From contig NC_088313.1 in NCBI RefSeq assembly GCF_910592395.1, forward strand, positions 15,640,437-15,704,436: DNA of 64,000 bases, read 5' to 3'. This document shows positions 13,501 through 25,900 of the stretch, one piece after another; the stretch's first letter is position 1; every line of letters starts with the position of its first letter. The stretch comes from Lineus longissimus. Its lineage: Eukaryota; Nemertea; Pilidiophora; Heteronemertea; Lineidae. A program made the position numbers and the translations under genes. The notes below the pieces were generated by a model. It searched no databases and was not told where the DNA came from. It was given only the letters and a program-made list of their open reading frames with translations.

Positions 13501-14489
13501 GTGCCACAACCAAAGTATGTCCTTTTTGGCAAGGGCAAGATGCATACTGGTATATAGTTGATCATAGTTTCCAGCAAACTTATAGAGGAGGGCAGAATGT
13601 AATCAGCCTATGTTGAACCAAGGCACCTCAACCAGCTTTAACGAATCAACTCGGTACATGTAGTTTATAGTTACCTGTCGACAGTCACATGGAAATTCTT
13701 CACGGCAGCGTCATTGAAGAGATGGGACATGAGCTGCCTCAGCTTGGCTGCCTTTTCTCCTGAAAGGTCAAATACTTCGAGTCATGTTGTTGTTAATTGG
13801 GTGAATGCATGATATGCCTTGAAACTTTATGATATCATAGTTTGGAAATGAAACTGATGTGTGAAAGAAGTAATCAGTGATTTAAAAATGCATCATAATC
13901 AATCATTTAAAACTGAAGACTCACCATCTGAATACAATATGTTTTCACCAAAGACATCTCCCATAAATGACTGATAACCAAGGTCCGTTTTATCAGCGTG
14001 GTCTGAAGGTAAGAAACGATAAATAGATTATCAAGAATCATGTCATTCAGGACTAATTTATTTAATCTTGTAGAATTTAGTTATATTAGCTTGTAAGTAA
14101 TTATGACAAAACAGCTGACAGTATTGTCCCAGAAAGCTATCACGTGTTAATTTCTGTGCTAATGAGAGGTGGTGAGCAATAAGCTCAGTTAAACCATTTC
14201 ACGATATGGGGCATTTAGCCCTGGTATAAGTAAGCTAAAGCAAGTATCAGCTAATTAGGTACGGTAAGCGCTGTCCCTTACTAAATGACAAACACTTACT
14301 ATCAAGAAGTTCCTTTACACCGTAATATGAAGCTATAACCACAGCCGGCTTGTTGAGAACTCTTGTCACAAATAATCGTGACTTATTCTCTCTGATTTTC
14401 TTGTCGACAAATTTCACAGGATTTTTGTAGAACTCAAGAGATTTGTCACCAATGACCGCAAAGCCAGCACTTCCAGGTAAAGACGCCAT
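10543..14489 (-). CDS. Cytochrome P450 with an atypical I-helix (possibly CYP74-clan-like), complete, 9 exons
   Basis: Exons in coding order: 14489-14300, 14002-13925, 13759-13675, 13425-13250, 12917-12829, 12436-12242, 12052-11814, 11339-11258, 10881-10543; 490 aa. The ATG at 14489 sits in good context (AAAATGGCG); the codon 18 nt upstream is GTG. P450 hallmarks seen are the ExxR helix (EVLRLWPP), the PERF-like NPDGFDPSRW and the haem loop CFGFGPRICIGRTF with its Cys ligand. Two features are unusual. There is no N-terminal membrane anchor, since the protein opens directly at ASLPGSAGFAVIGDK. Where CYP26 has AGHETT in the I-helix, this protein reads LLLFTCALVPKALAA, without the acid-alcohol pair. 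Soluble CYP74-clan enzymes (hydroperoxide-rearranging, not monooxygenases) share both traits, so this is my best guess but unproven. An acidic tail of about 65 residues follows the P450 fold. Confidence 0.88.
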
Positions 14490-15317
14490 TTTGAAGATGT
14501 CAATCACGATCCTAACCTGCTTGGAGAGTTACACTACATCTGTTGACGTCATTATCTGAAAAGCACAGCCAGTCAGCGCCCTAACAAACTTTGTCGAAAT
14601 GCTCTAAACATCAATATGGGTATCTAGGCCCTTTGCCAGGCCGCTGCGATGTAGGTACGTACCACCTAGTGTTGGGAAAACAAACTATCTTTACAAAACA
14701 TCTTCAGGACAATCACGGTCACACTCCACAGCTCAAGAGACAACAGGGGAAATGGCCGGCGTCTCCAACTTAAAAAGCTTACTGTAGAATTGGTTTGTTT
14801 TCCTGACCCGAGGCGTAGGCCTACTGACAAGGGCCAAGGCAAGGGGCCTATGGGATGCCATAGCGCTAGGTAGGTCAGTAGGTACAGTCATGGCTCATGC
14901 ACCAACTCACTACACTAGCAGTGACTGATGCAGTAGCACTTAAGGGTTGACCAAAATGGCGGTACATATAATTGATCCCTAAGCAGCTGAATTGTCATGT
15001 CAAAGGCTAAAATTTTCATCAAATTACACAGGCCATTGATTGAATTTTGATTGCAGATGAGCGAGGGCTGCAACCCCCAAATGCTTGTATTTCTATTTTT
15101 GTAATTGTCCACATTGTGGAAGAGCCGCGCTTAATGTAACATGTATTTGTAGATTATCACTTTAACTATGTTTACACATCAATATTTAACCATCATTAAC
15201 ACGAATTGATCATTTAAATCACCAAATAATTTCAGATAGAGAGAATAATCCAATCATTGACCACCATGTTTTTTCGACCACGACAGTAAACTTTGGCACA
15301 CCATTTCCTCACGAGCC

Positions 15318-15540
15318 GATGTAGCACATCTTGACCCTCAAGCCTTGGATAAACTATGAGGGGAGGTAATGGACCGATTAACTCTGATGGTTCAGAACGA
15401 TGTAGCAGCACAGGCAATGCAAATAAGTGCACAAGTACACCACAGGAGCACATCTCGACCCTCAAGCCTTGGAATTGGATCCACTCCAGAATGAGGGAAG
15501 GTAACGGACCGATTAACCCTGATGGTTCAGAATGGTTCAG
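15318..15540 (+). repeat. Interspersed repeat, two adjacent copies
   Basis: Two direct copies (about 15318-15402 and 15434-15540) of a sequence running from GACCCTCAAGCCTTGGA to GGACCGATTAAC(T/C)CTGATGG and then TTCAGAA. A third copy lies at about 28278-28340. The frame GPINSDGSE is conserved in all three, but no longer coding context exists, so a repeat is preferred. Confidence 0.65.
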
Positions 15541-16033
15541 GAGCATGAAGTAAATGCTTTTACAAAAGGAGAGAAGTTTTTTGAATTTCAGGTTTGTTTT
15601 GTTAACTAAACTGCAGGGGGCTTTCTGGTTTAAAATCCTCGAGATGCATTGTCAGTAACCCCAGTGTTTAGCCCTTCCCCTGGACCTCCAACCCCCCCCC
15701 CAACTGACCATGATCCAGTGGCCTGTGTTCAAAGCCTCCTGATGGTAAGGTCGGATGGGAGTCCTCCTGATTCATCCCGGAATCAGAGAAATTTAATATT
15801 CTAGGGATGACCTCCTTGATATAAAGGGAAAGCCAGAGTCCTAGAAGGAAACCAGCTGACAAGACAGTTTTGCCTTAAGTCTTCCACGCAACATGACGCT
15901 GGAGATTTTTCCATGCAGATGATACAGGTGCATAATGGCAGTGCATCAGAAAATTTGCCAACTCTCACAGGGGAAACACCATCAATGTTTTTGATAAAAG
16001 AAATTGAGGCAATGCAAATTAAAGTTCATACAA

Positions 16034-16039
16034 TTTATT
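16034..16039 (-). other. Conserved candidate poly(A) signal of paralogue A
   Basis: AATAAA on the minus strand, about 920 nt past the stop. The same hexamer in the same local context (GAGAATAAATTG) occurs about 980 nt past the paralogue B stop, which supports both as ancestral 3' ends. Confidence 0.5.
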
Positions 16040-16124
16040 CTCTAAACTACTACAATGTTTTTGCTGGTACTACATGTACATGAATGATCAGAAAAATCAA
16101 ATAACTCTCGTCTCAGGAGTTAAA

Positions 16125-16347
16125 TGTGACCCTCTCTGAGAAAACCAAGCTAAAGTCGCTGTGAACTTCGCAGTATGAAACAGACTTGTTGTTTTATTTC
16201 TCTATTGTAGGCCTTTTATGAAATCCGAGTCAAAATTGATCAACTTCGATTTCACAATAGGACCACAGAAGGAAATGAACACTCAAGTCTGTGTCAACCT
16301 GCCAAGTTCAAGGCAACTTTAGCTGGGTTTTCTCAGAGAGGGTCACA
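16125..16347. mobile_element. MITE-like element, family with TGTGACC ends, copy 2
   Basis: About 223 bp with terminal inverted repeats TGTGACCCTCTCTGAGAAAA and TTTTCTCAGAGAGGGTCACA. The inner part resembles the element at 9467-9669 (ACTTGTTGTT, TATTGTAGGCCTTTTATGAAAT), with diverged inner arms. It lies in the probable 3' UTR of paralogue A and has no counterpart in the matching region of paralogue B, so it appears to have inserted after the duplication. Confidence 0.75.
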
Positions 16348-16955
16348 AATTACAACACCTACCTTTCAGTTCACCAAACTACATGTAGTTCACCAGGAAA
16401 CAACGGTATATTTTCACGGTAGCCAAGCTAAAGTAATTAAACTGAGTGAGTCCCATGGTCCACTACCTCATTGGTAAGCAGACGGTGAACAACATCAGTG
16501 CAAAGTTTGAGACATCAATTTTACATATAACTCAAGTATCGGCCAGACGTGACACTGACAAATAATGAATGAACACGGAGGTACAACATGATTGTGTCAT
16601 GTGACAAATTTTACTCAACCATTCATGATCGTGTTTGGGCAGATTCGGATAAGATTCCATAAGAATTTCAAAGATCTGTACGACATCAATGATAACACAA
16701 ACAACAACAGCATTGTTTACTCCTTCCAAAGTATGATCTGAAAATTTCACTCTTATACCTCCTGAAGAAAGGGTTTATATCCATTGAGAAAGAAATTCTT
16801 TGTGTAACAACAAAGTGCAGAGGAATTTTGCCCCGCAATGACAAAAACCAAGGCGATGAACCGATGTACATTTCGTCCTAAGACCCAGTTACATGTACAT
16901 GTACATGTAAATGTTGAAATAATCCTCCAGAATCAAGAAGTCTTTGTGGATTTGT

Positions 16956-19900
16956 TCAAAAGTAGGCATTAGATGACCAATCAGTTTGGGGGTAGTTTTG
17001 ATTCAGTCCCATCTGCTGAGAGAGCGTTTGGTCTGTTTCGGAGGTGTACTGCGTTGATGATCCTTGGTCATACTCATACCCATAGGTGGCACTAGCTGTG
17101 CCGTACTGAGCAGAAGCGTTTGTCTGGAAACAAACAGAAAATACTTGTTACAATGACACTGAATATTGAATGCAGTTTATTATGATTACTCTCCTCTGTC
17201 TCTAAAATTAAATCAATAATCCTTTTTAACTTTTCAATTAGCACTATGATCGTCAGCAGTTGGAACACACTTTCCAGATTTGGTATCCGGTTTAATTGGC
17301 TTCTCCTAACTACCTGACACCAGCAGTGAATTACTCACCGTATTTTGCCAAGCGGTGGCAGGATAACTTGGGACTGGTGCAGCCTGCACTTGGTTAACCT
17401 TGCCCACCCCACGACCCCTTCCACCACTTGTTTCTGTTGCCTGAAATCAGAAGGTATACTTGAATAAAACGTACAATACTACATGTTATCAATTTTTAGG
17501 TTGATCTAGCGTTGATGACATCACAAGACAGTCCACCAGAGACGTTACCAGAGGTATCCACAAGTCAATTTAAGCCATTTGACCTCTGTAACCTTGAAAA
17601 ATTAATTACGAACACACATGGAGGAATTTTTACCTCCATTTATAAATCAGAAACCATGTTAGCCCCCCTCCCCCAACTACCAGACAGCAGAAGTGAATTA
17701 CTCACCGCATTTTGCCAATCAGTGTTAGGATAGCCTGACCCTGCCGATTCCTGCGCTTGGTGGCTCTTGGCTCCATGACCAACTCCAGCAGTAGATGACT
17801 GAAATCATAAGGCATATAAAAGATTACACTACAAAGAGCTCTTTTTCTTCTTCAGATCTGGATCCATCTGGACACATCCGGAGGAGTTTTACCTCCATTT
17901 ATGAATTAGAAACCATGTTAGCCCCCCTCCCCCAACTACCAGACAGCAGACGTGAATTACTCACTGTACTTTGCCAACCAGTGTTAGGATAGCCCGACCC
18001 TGCTGTTTCCTGCACTTGGTTAATCTTGGCTCCACGACCGACTCCAGCACTAGATAACTGAAATCAGAAGGCATATTCCAATAAAAGATTATCCCAATAA
18101 AAGTACATGTAGCTTCTTTTCTTCTTCAGATCTGGATCCATCTGGAGGAGTTTTACCTCCATTTATCATTAGAAACCATGTTAGCCCCCCCCCCCCTCCC
18201 TAACTACCAGACAGCAGAAGTGAATTACTCACCGTACTCTGCCAACTAGTGTTAGGATAGCCTGACCCTGCTGATTCCTGCGCTTGGTTAACCTTGACTC
18301 CACGACCGACTCCAGAACTAGATGACTGAAATCAGAAGGCATTCTCCAATAAAACATTTATCATAACAAAAAAAGCAAAACATTGTTTTTTCTCCCTCCA
18401 TTCCAGATCCATCCGGACATATCTGGCGGAATTTCACCTACAAGTAAGGAGAAGTAGCCATGTTAAGCCCTCCCAACTCGCAAATCTCGCCCGAGACCAG
18501 AAGTACATTACTCACCGCATTTTGCCAAGCAGTCTTAGGATAGGTTGGGACTTGCGAGTCCTGTGCTTGGGCAACCTGGGCTCCACGACCAAGTCCTGCA
18601 CTTGATTTGGTTGAAGCCTGAAATCAGAAGGCATACGCCCATGAAACATCATTATCACAACAAAAAGAGCAAAAAATCGTGTGTTTTTTCAGAAAGTATT
18701 TCACTGACAGGTACATGAACAGGGTAATTCCTCTTCCTCTTATATCACCTGACACCAGCAGGACACTACTCACCGTATTTTGCCAAGCAGTGTTGGGATA
18801 GCTTGAGACTTGTGTGGTCTGCACTTGTGTAGCCTTTCCACCTCTCTTGCCTCCACCGCCCCTTCCACCACTGGATCCGGTTGAAGACTGTAATCAGAAG
18901 GTATACTAGCATAAAACATACAATGCTACATGTTATCAATTTCGAGATTTGTCTATAGCAGTGATGACATAGCAAAACAGTCCAAAAGAGATGCAAACAG
19001 AGCTCTAACGGTGTCCATTTCATAGAGAACATCATGAAGTGCATAACACATTTATGGGATTATTTTAAACACAGGCAGTGGCTTACTCACCGCATTCTGC
19101 CAAGCAGTGTGAGGATAGGTTGACTCGGCACTCGTTTCTGTTGAAGCCTGAAATCAGAAGGCATACTCAATTCTTTTACTTAATTCACTGAATTGTGTTG
19201 GGACTCAAAATTTGACTTTAGACTAAAATAAACTTAGAAGAAGTGAACCAAGTACTTTTTGCGGCCTGACTGCAGAATTTACTGCCACTTTTTTTCCTCT
19301 TATGATAAATGCCCTTTATTTTGTCACTAAAACCGAGGCTAATGAACTTTTTTTGGGAAACGGCAGTTAATTATCAAGTTGCTTGTTTTTCACAGCGGCC
19401 TAAAAGGACGTGGACATTTAACGAGGTCAAAGTGTCAAAGAAGACAGGATAAATTAAATGACCATGGGCCTGATGTTTTGAGTTCAAAAATGAAAGACAT
19501 ACCATCATCTTTTTCATTTTGGACCTGACTTCATCGTAGGGGTTTTCTTTTGCCTGAAAAAAAACCCCATTATGAAATGCTTATACTGTAAACCGCAAAG
19601 TTCACGCGGGTGTTTTATTCCATAGATTTCATGAATAGCGTAGAATTACAAAAATAAAAACTTTGAAAAAACTTCTTTTTTTTAAATTCCGTCAAAATAA
19701 AAACTTCCAGAGTCCCTTACTTCTAATATTCAGTTAGTTTGGAAAATTTACCTGAGATTGTCTCTTCTGAGTCTTCTGTTGCTGGTTACCTTGACCACCC
19801 CACTGTCCTTGCTGGTTTGGATGAAATCCATCTCCCTGACCTTGGTTTCCACGCTGTCCTTGACCCCAACCTTGGCCTCCACGACCTCGACCTCGACCTC

Positions 19901-22900
19901 TCTGTCCTTGCCCCTGGCGCTGACCTTGACTTCCCATCCCTTGGTTGTAACCAGAGCTTTTCCCACCACCCTTTCCACTCATGCCCCTTGTTCTGTACTC
20001 ATCGAGCATCTCTTCTTCACGCATCTTCAAAGCCTTCAGTTCGCGCTTACGTTCTTCGTGCTTCATCATCTCTTCCTGCAGCAGACGTTTCTCCCGAATC
20101 ATACGCTCCTCCCGCACCCTCATTTCCTGAAGCATTTTCCGCTGTTCCTGCAGCAGGCGTTCTTCCTTCATCAAACGGTCACGCTCCTCTTTTACCATCA
20201 AAGTCTGCTCAATCATCTCTTCCTCTCGCCTGAAACACCACAGCATTTAACTTCTTTAAACTTGTCTTGAATTGTTTGTGACTCCAGCTTCAATTTAAAG
20301 TTTCCTGGCCGAAACATTTGTACAAAACTCTTAAGCACTCAGATAGTACTATTGCTAAACAGCACCCACCTCCAGGCAAAAATAGGTAAGGTGCCGGAAG
20401 TAGGGGAATGACTATGATATCAGTAAAGAATCAATGCAAACTTACTGTTGGTTGATCATCTTCTGCTCTTGAACCCGGGGTGGTGCAGACATTTTTCTCA
20501 TCGGTCCTCCAGGGCCCATAGCCTCAGGTCCAGGTGGTCCAGACATTCCTCTCCTGGGTCCACCAGGCCCCATGGCGTCAGGTCCAGACATTCCTCTCCT
20601 CGGTCCTCCAGGGCCCATAGCGTCAGGTTCAGACATTCCTCTCCTCGGTCCTCCAGGGCCCATAGCGTCAGGTCCAGGCATTCTTCTCCTCGGTCCTCCA
20701 GGGCCCATAGCGCCAGGTCCAGGTTCTTCAGACATACCTCTCCTCGGTCCTCCAGGGCCCATAGCTCCAGGTCCAGACATTGGTCTCCTCTGTCTCCCAG
20801 GTCCCATGGCTTCAGGTGGTCCAGACATTCCTCTCATCATTGGTCCGCCAGGACCCAAATCTCCAGGTCCAGACATAGGTCTCCTTGGTCCCCCAGGTCC
20901 CATACCGTCAGGTCCATACATTCCTCTCATCGGTCCTCGAGGGCCCATAGCTCCAGGACCAGGCGGTCCCATCCTACCTCTTCCAGGTCCACCTCTTGGT
21001 CCCCTCATCATTGGTCCACTGCTCCCTCCAGGGCCAGGTGGGCCCATTCTACCAGGGGGTCCCATCATCATGCTGGGGGGTCCTGTAGGCCCATCCCTGT
21101 TCGGCATCATACCACGTGCCTTTTTCTCCAATTCCAACTGGATGACCTTCTCAACCAATGGGACTTTTACTCCAAGTGAATAACGGACACCTGCAAGCAA
21201 TCAATCGGATACCTTTAGCATGGCTTTAGTTGAGTTATTGATTTGATGGCATGACAACCTCCCCAACAGATACTAATCTGTAATAATATAAGGGATGTGC
21301 TTAAAATTCTTTGAAATCATCCCGAGTACCTGCAATGATACTGAAAACCACCCAATTTTCACGGGCACAGTATTTTTGCCGATTTTGCCAGTAACTAAGA
21401 TTTACCAAATAAACAATGCGAATTCTATTTTCAGAAATTTTTGCAATTCGGCCAAATAAAAGGGTGCGGATATTTTTTACATATTTTAACAGAATTCTTG
21501 ATATGGCTACAAAAAGAAGTATGCGTTAATAAAACCCTGCTGTGACCCAAGTTATTCCATAAGTCAACCATGTTGTTTTATAATTCAAAAGGCTCCCTTA
21601 CCGAGAGTAGCTTTGGGAATAGTTGTTTCTACTCTCTTAATCTTCTGCAGGCCTTTCTCAGCAATCACCTCCTCAGCTAAGGTGGTGTAGGCCTTATCCT
21701 TTTCTTCGACGGCTGTCGCAGACTGTTCGTTGATGTCCAGCTTCAGCGCATCTAACTTTTCCTTTTCATGCCGTTTCTGAAATCGTAACGGAATGATATT
21801 GAAATCCAGCATGTCACACTTGAGAGCATCCAATCCTTTGGTAGAACTTCTCCATTAATTCCGATGTGATACTCCCATCTTACAAGAGACATGCTTTTAA
21901 CACAAAAGTGCATCAAGTATTCTGTCAATCACATCTCCAGGGCGTGCGTGAATGGCCAATCGGCATTGGAGACAAACGACAGCTTAGCTCAAGTAAGCGG
22001 TTTCTCCATCAGTGATTTACTTTTACAATAGAAGCCACAGGACTTATCGCCAACATCTGCAAAAGCCGATTGAGCAACCGGAGCAAGCATTATAACATCT
22101 TACCAGGTATGTCTTGTAATGATGTGGGCTTCCACAGTGGGAAACGACCTCGTTCCTAGGGACACTGCATTTACAGAGGTAGCAACGATACGATAGAATA
22201 AGGATCTCTCCCTTCCCCTTCTCATTTAACATCTGTACCACTTCCTTAACTTTTTCACCAGCTGTCGCCGTCTTTTCCTTAGCTTCCGCATCAATTCCTT
22301 TGGTTTCGTCCTCCATCTTTTCTTCCTCCACAACTTCTGCTTCTTCTTTACCTGAATGAAAATCATACGCAACATTTTAACGCAAACGTTACCTTCAATG
22401 CTACGGTTTTATTTACACAATTTATGAATAAATTTGAAGAAAAGGAATTGCACACGAATATTTATCATTAAAATCATTGAGGAACTCCATTCCCAGCAAA
22501 ATTTATGCACTTGGAATCTTCAACAATCTTTTAGCGGTGCAGATATTTCTGGTTGACATTTCATTCTTACCTTCTGCTTCTCCTTTTTCTTCCTCCTTTT
22601 CCTTCTCGCCGTCTGCCTCTTTCTCTCCATCTCCGTCCTCCTTTGCTACAGTCGTGGCCTTGACCTCATCCTTCTTCTCTTCCTTCTTAGTCTCTGCAGA
22701 CCTCAGGTAACGATCGCGAATTATGTGCTCTCGGATGTAACATAAACCTGTATACCAGAAGTATCTTAAGTTGACAAATTGCTGCAGACTTTTTGTATAA
22801 AATCATGTGAATTCAGAGCCACCCATGTACATATACATGTACCCAAGCAAACATTTTGAGTAAAAAACCTTGAAATAAAACTGTAAAATCAGGTATTTTT

Positions 22901-25900
22901 GAGTATGATACAATTTGGTTTTCTGAGCAAATTCTGTACCATTTTTGAAGTGTGAAGAAGCAAATCTTCAAAAGGTTTAAAGTACAGCGACCCAAACGGT
23001 GGCCATGGTTAAATTTGAGCCCTGTTTTTTAAACTGAACTCCTAAAGCTATCAAGACCAACCTACCTATCAATGGCACGTTATCCTTGTGTTCCTTCTCT
23101 TCAGCATAGCTATCTTCAAAACTGACCTCTGAAATAGAACAAATACATGACATATAGAAGTTGGAGGATGAGTTTAGTCAGACCGTCAAATTTTCACGGG
23201 GGTATAATTTTTGTTGACAAATATGAAAATTGCAGCAAAAATATTTTTTTTGAAACTGAAAAACTCTTAAATTTCAGTATCCCCCAATATAAAAATCGTG
23301 AAAATTTTATTTTTTCCCAATTTTCAGACATTGCAAAAAAATAAACAGGCATGAAAATTTGGCGGTTTCGAGTTGTAAGGTAATGCTGACTGCCCTCATC
23401 ACAACTGAAGAGTGCACTCAACATGAAGGAGGACACTGTTCAAATCAGTGACCTCCATTTCTTCCAAAAAGAGCCCTAGAAAGGGAAAGAGATTAATGCT
23501 GGAAAACAAGAGTAAGTTAGGTGATCAAATTTTTGAACAGAATATAAGATATAATATTTCGAAAGCCCATCTAGGATATGATATATCCATTTCCTTATCT
23601 TTAAATCTCTATTAATTCATCAGACGGACCTGAACCACATGGCAAATATCATGCTATTTTCTACATCATTTAGTCGGACTGTCAGACTCGGACTGAGAAG
23701 ATTTAAAATCAACTGGTAACTACATGTTAACTTCTTGCAGCTACACGTAAATACTACAAATTCAACATTCTCTAAAACCAATAAGCCTATTTTGGCGTTT
23801 GTATCATGTACGAACATGACCAACAGAATTTAATACATGGAGAGCTGAATTAGACAAAGACACTGACAGTCATGTCTTCAGCATGCGCTGATCGACTTAT
23901 TTCTAAGATCAGAGGAAAAGTAGTCACTGGCCAGAGCTTCCATTTGTGCAAGTGAGGGGGTATGTAGACCAAATCAGTAACTTTGGTCTGTTCACAGAAT
24001 TTAACATTAAACATTAAACATTAAACATTAAACATTAAACAACTGCAGTTTGAGTCAATGAAATGCCCTTTGTTTATAGGTCGACTTCAACTGAAATCAA
24101 CTCCAAAGTGACTGAATTCAGTCATTGTCATTGTCTGCTTCTTCAGACAGTGACCAGCAAAGGTATTTTTACCAACTTAAGCTCCCCACCCCCACAAGAC
24201 TGCACTACACATGGAAGCTCTGAAAGTGAATACCTTGGCAAATATGCAAAAATCAACATACTCACAAATGTTTTCACTGGTGTGAAAATGACAGTTGAAA
24301 ATGTTCATGAGACAGGGCCCTGCTCACCGAGAGTAAAAATCATTATACTCACAAAGATTTTCACTGGTGTGAAAATGATGGCTGAAAGTGTTCATCAGAC
24401 AGGGCCCTGCGTTCGTAAGGGGAAATATCACTGAACTCACAAAGATTTTCACTGCTGTGAAAATGACATTTGAAAATGTTTATGAGACAGGGCCCTGCAT
24501 AAGGAGGGAAGAAGTCATACCCACATATATTTTCACTGGTGTGAAAATGATCGTTGAAAACAGAGGGTAAAAATTACCATACTCACGACTATTTTCACTG
24601 GTGTGAAAATGATGGTTAAAATGTTGTAAGACTTGAGAAAGCTCAGTTACAGCCAAGAAGCCCGACTGTGAAGTCAGCAGGCTTCTTGTTTGCTGGAAAT
24701 CTTGACCGGTATGTCTTCATATTTATCGTGGTGTTGTCTGGTTATTCTCCCAATAACTGGCACTGGCTATCGATGGTGCAAATTTGCAGCCATCTTCCAG
24801 TTATACTCACCCTTGTAGCCTGCCTGTTGCAATTGATTCTAGAAAAAGAAAATACGAATATCTAGATACAATGGGTCTCCGAACGGAGTAGAAGAAGATG
24901 CAATGGGTAACCAGGGTCAACTGGAGGTGGTGCCTTTGATTAAGGAGACTAAACTTAAACCAAAAGGGTTTCAGACTTAACCCCCTGACGCTCAGTGGTA
25001 TACTCAGTTCAAAAATATAATGCCACTGTTGGAAGAAATGCTTTGCCTTGGAGAGACATACATGTATGTCAGACAAAAATCATTACTTGTGTTTAATACA
25101 TTATTATTGACATTTCAATAATTCAAAGTTGCATCTGAGACATGGACAGTCTCACTTGTTAAGCTGCAAACATCCCAGAAGTAGACCTCTTGCATGTACA
25201 TGGAGGACACACACTATTGACATAACATGTACATGTAAGTGACCCGCACAACTGTGATTCATGCACTTGCGGCCATTTCAAATCAAACGAAAATACACGT
25301 CTGAGTACTTTCCTCTCAATGACAAGCAGGCCCGAGGAGCATTAGTTGACAGAAGCCCGAGTATTTTAAACCCATGTTGCCCTCCCACAGGTAAGGATAC
25401 CTCTGTTCCCAAAGTCTTTTTCAGACAAGGAGTTTATTTGAAGGCCAGCTCAAAACAAAGCCATCACAATTATCTGATTCAATAATTGATAATCTAAAAG
25501 TGTTTAACTAATCTGTAGATTGTTCTTGGCTGTGGTCAATATGGACATGACTTGTACATCAAGAATCATGTTTGTTAGCTGAGATGAGAGTTGCACTTAT
25601 GAGCATGACACCAGAATCATTTCTGTCTAAACCTACAGAATAATGTTATCATAAACTAGGTAAATCATAAATGGCGAAGAAGACAATATTCTTCTCTGCC
25701 TTCCACTATCCTGGAAGAAAATGTATGATTGTTTATTCTTGGAATACTCCAACTTACTGTAAATGAAATTTATGTACATGCAAAAATTCATTTACCGGCA
25801 ATACTTTTTTGGGGTGAGAGGAAGAGTACTCTCTCTACCCTTGTGGAAATGTTGAACGTTAGCTCACCAGACACCTCAGTCACCTGTCACCATGATTACC

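Larger units (their letters stand above)
14490..16955. other. Region between the P450 start and paralogue A
   Basis: 14490-15990 holds the presumed P450 promoter and repeat-derived sequence, including the interspersed repeat at 15318-15540. 16000-16955 is the probable 3' UTR of paralogue A. It matches the sequence downstream of paralogue B at about 30520-31180 (shared phrases TTCCATAAGAATT, AAGATCTGTAC, AATGAATGAACAC and the AATAAA context). No further gene is supported. Confidence 0.6.

Noticed and set aside
14490-14507. Upstream extension of the P450 start by six codons
   Set aside because: The upstream codon is GTG, not ATG; the ATG at 14489 has better context.
19739-20270. Plus-strand frames of 164-170 residues
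   Set aside because: Antisense of the coiled-coil/RGQG exon of paralogue A.
20448-21183. Plus-strand frames of 203-243 residues, Ser/Arg- or Gly/Pro-rich
   Set aside because: They are antisense shadows of the Met-Gly-Pro coding repeat in paralogue A, whose frame is supported by homology to B and by matching splice phases.
20446-21190. Collagen-like protein
   Set aside because: The Gly-Pro units do not keep a strict Gly-X-Y period, and the exon sits inside a zinc-finger/coiled-coil protein.
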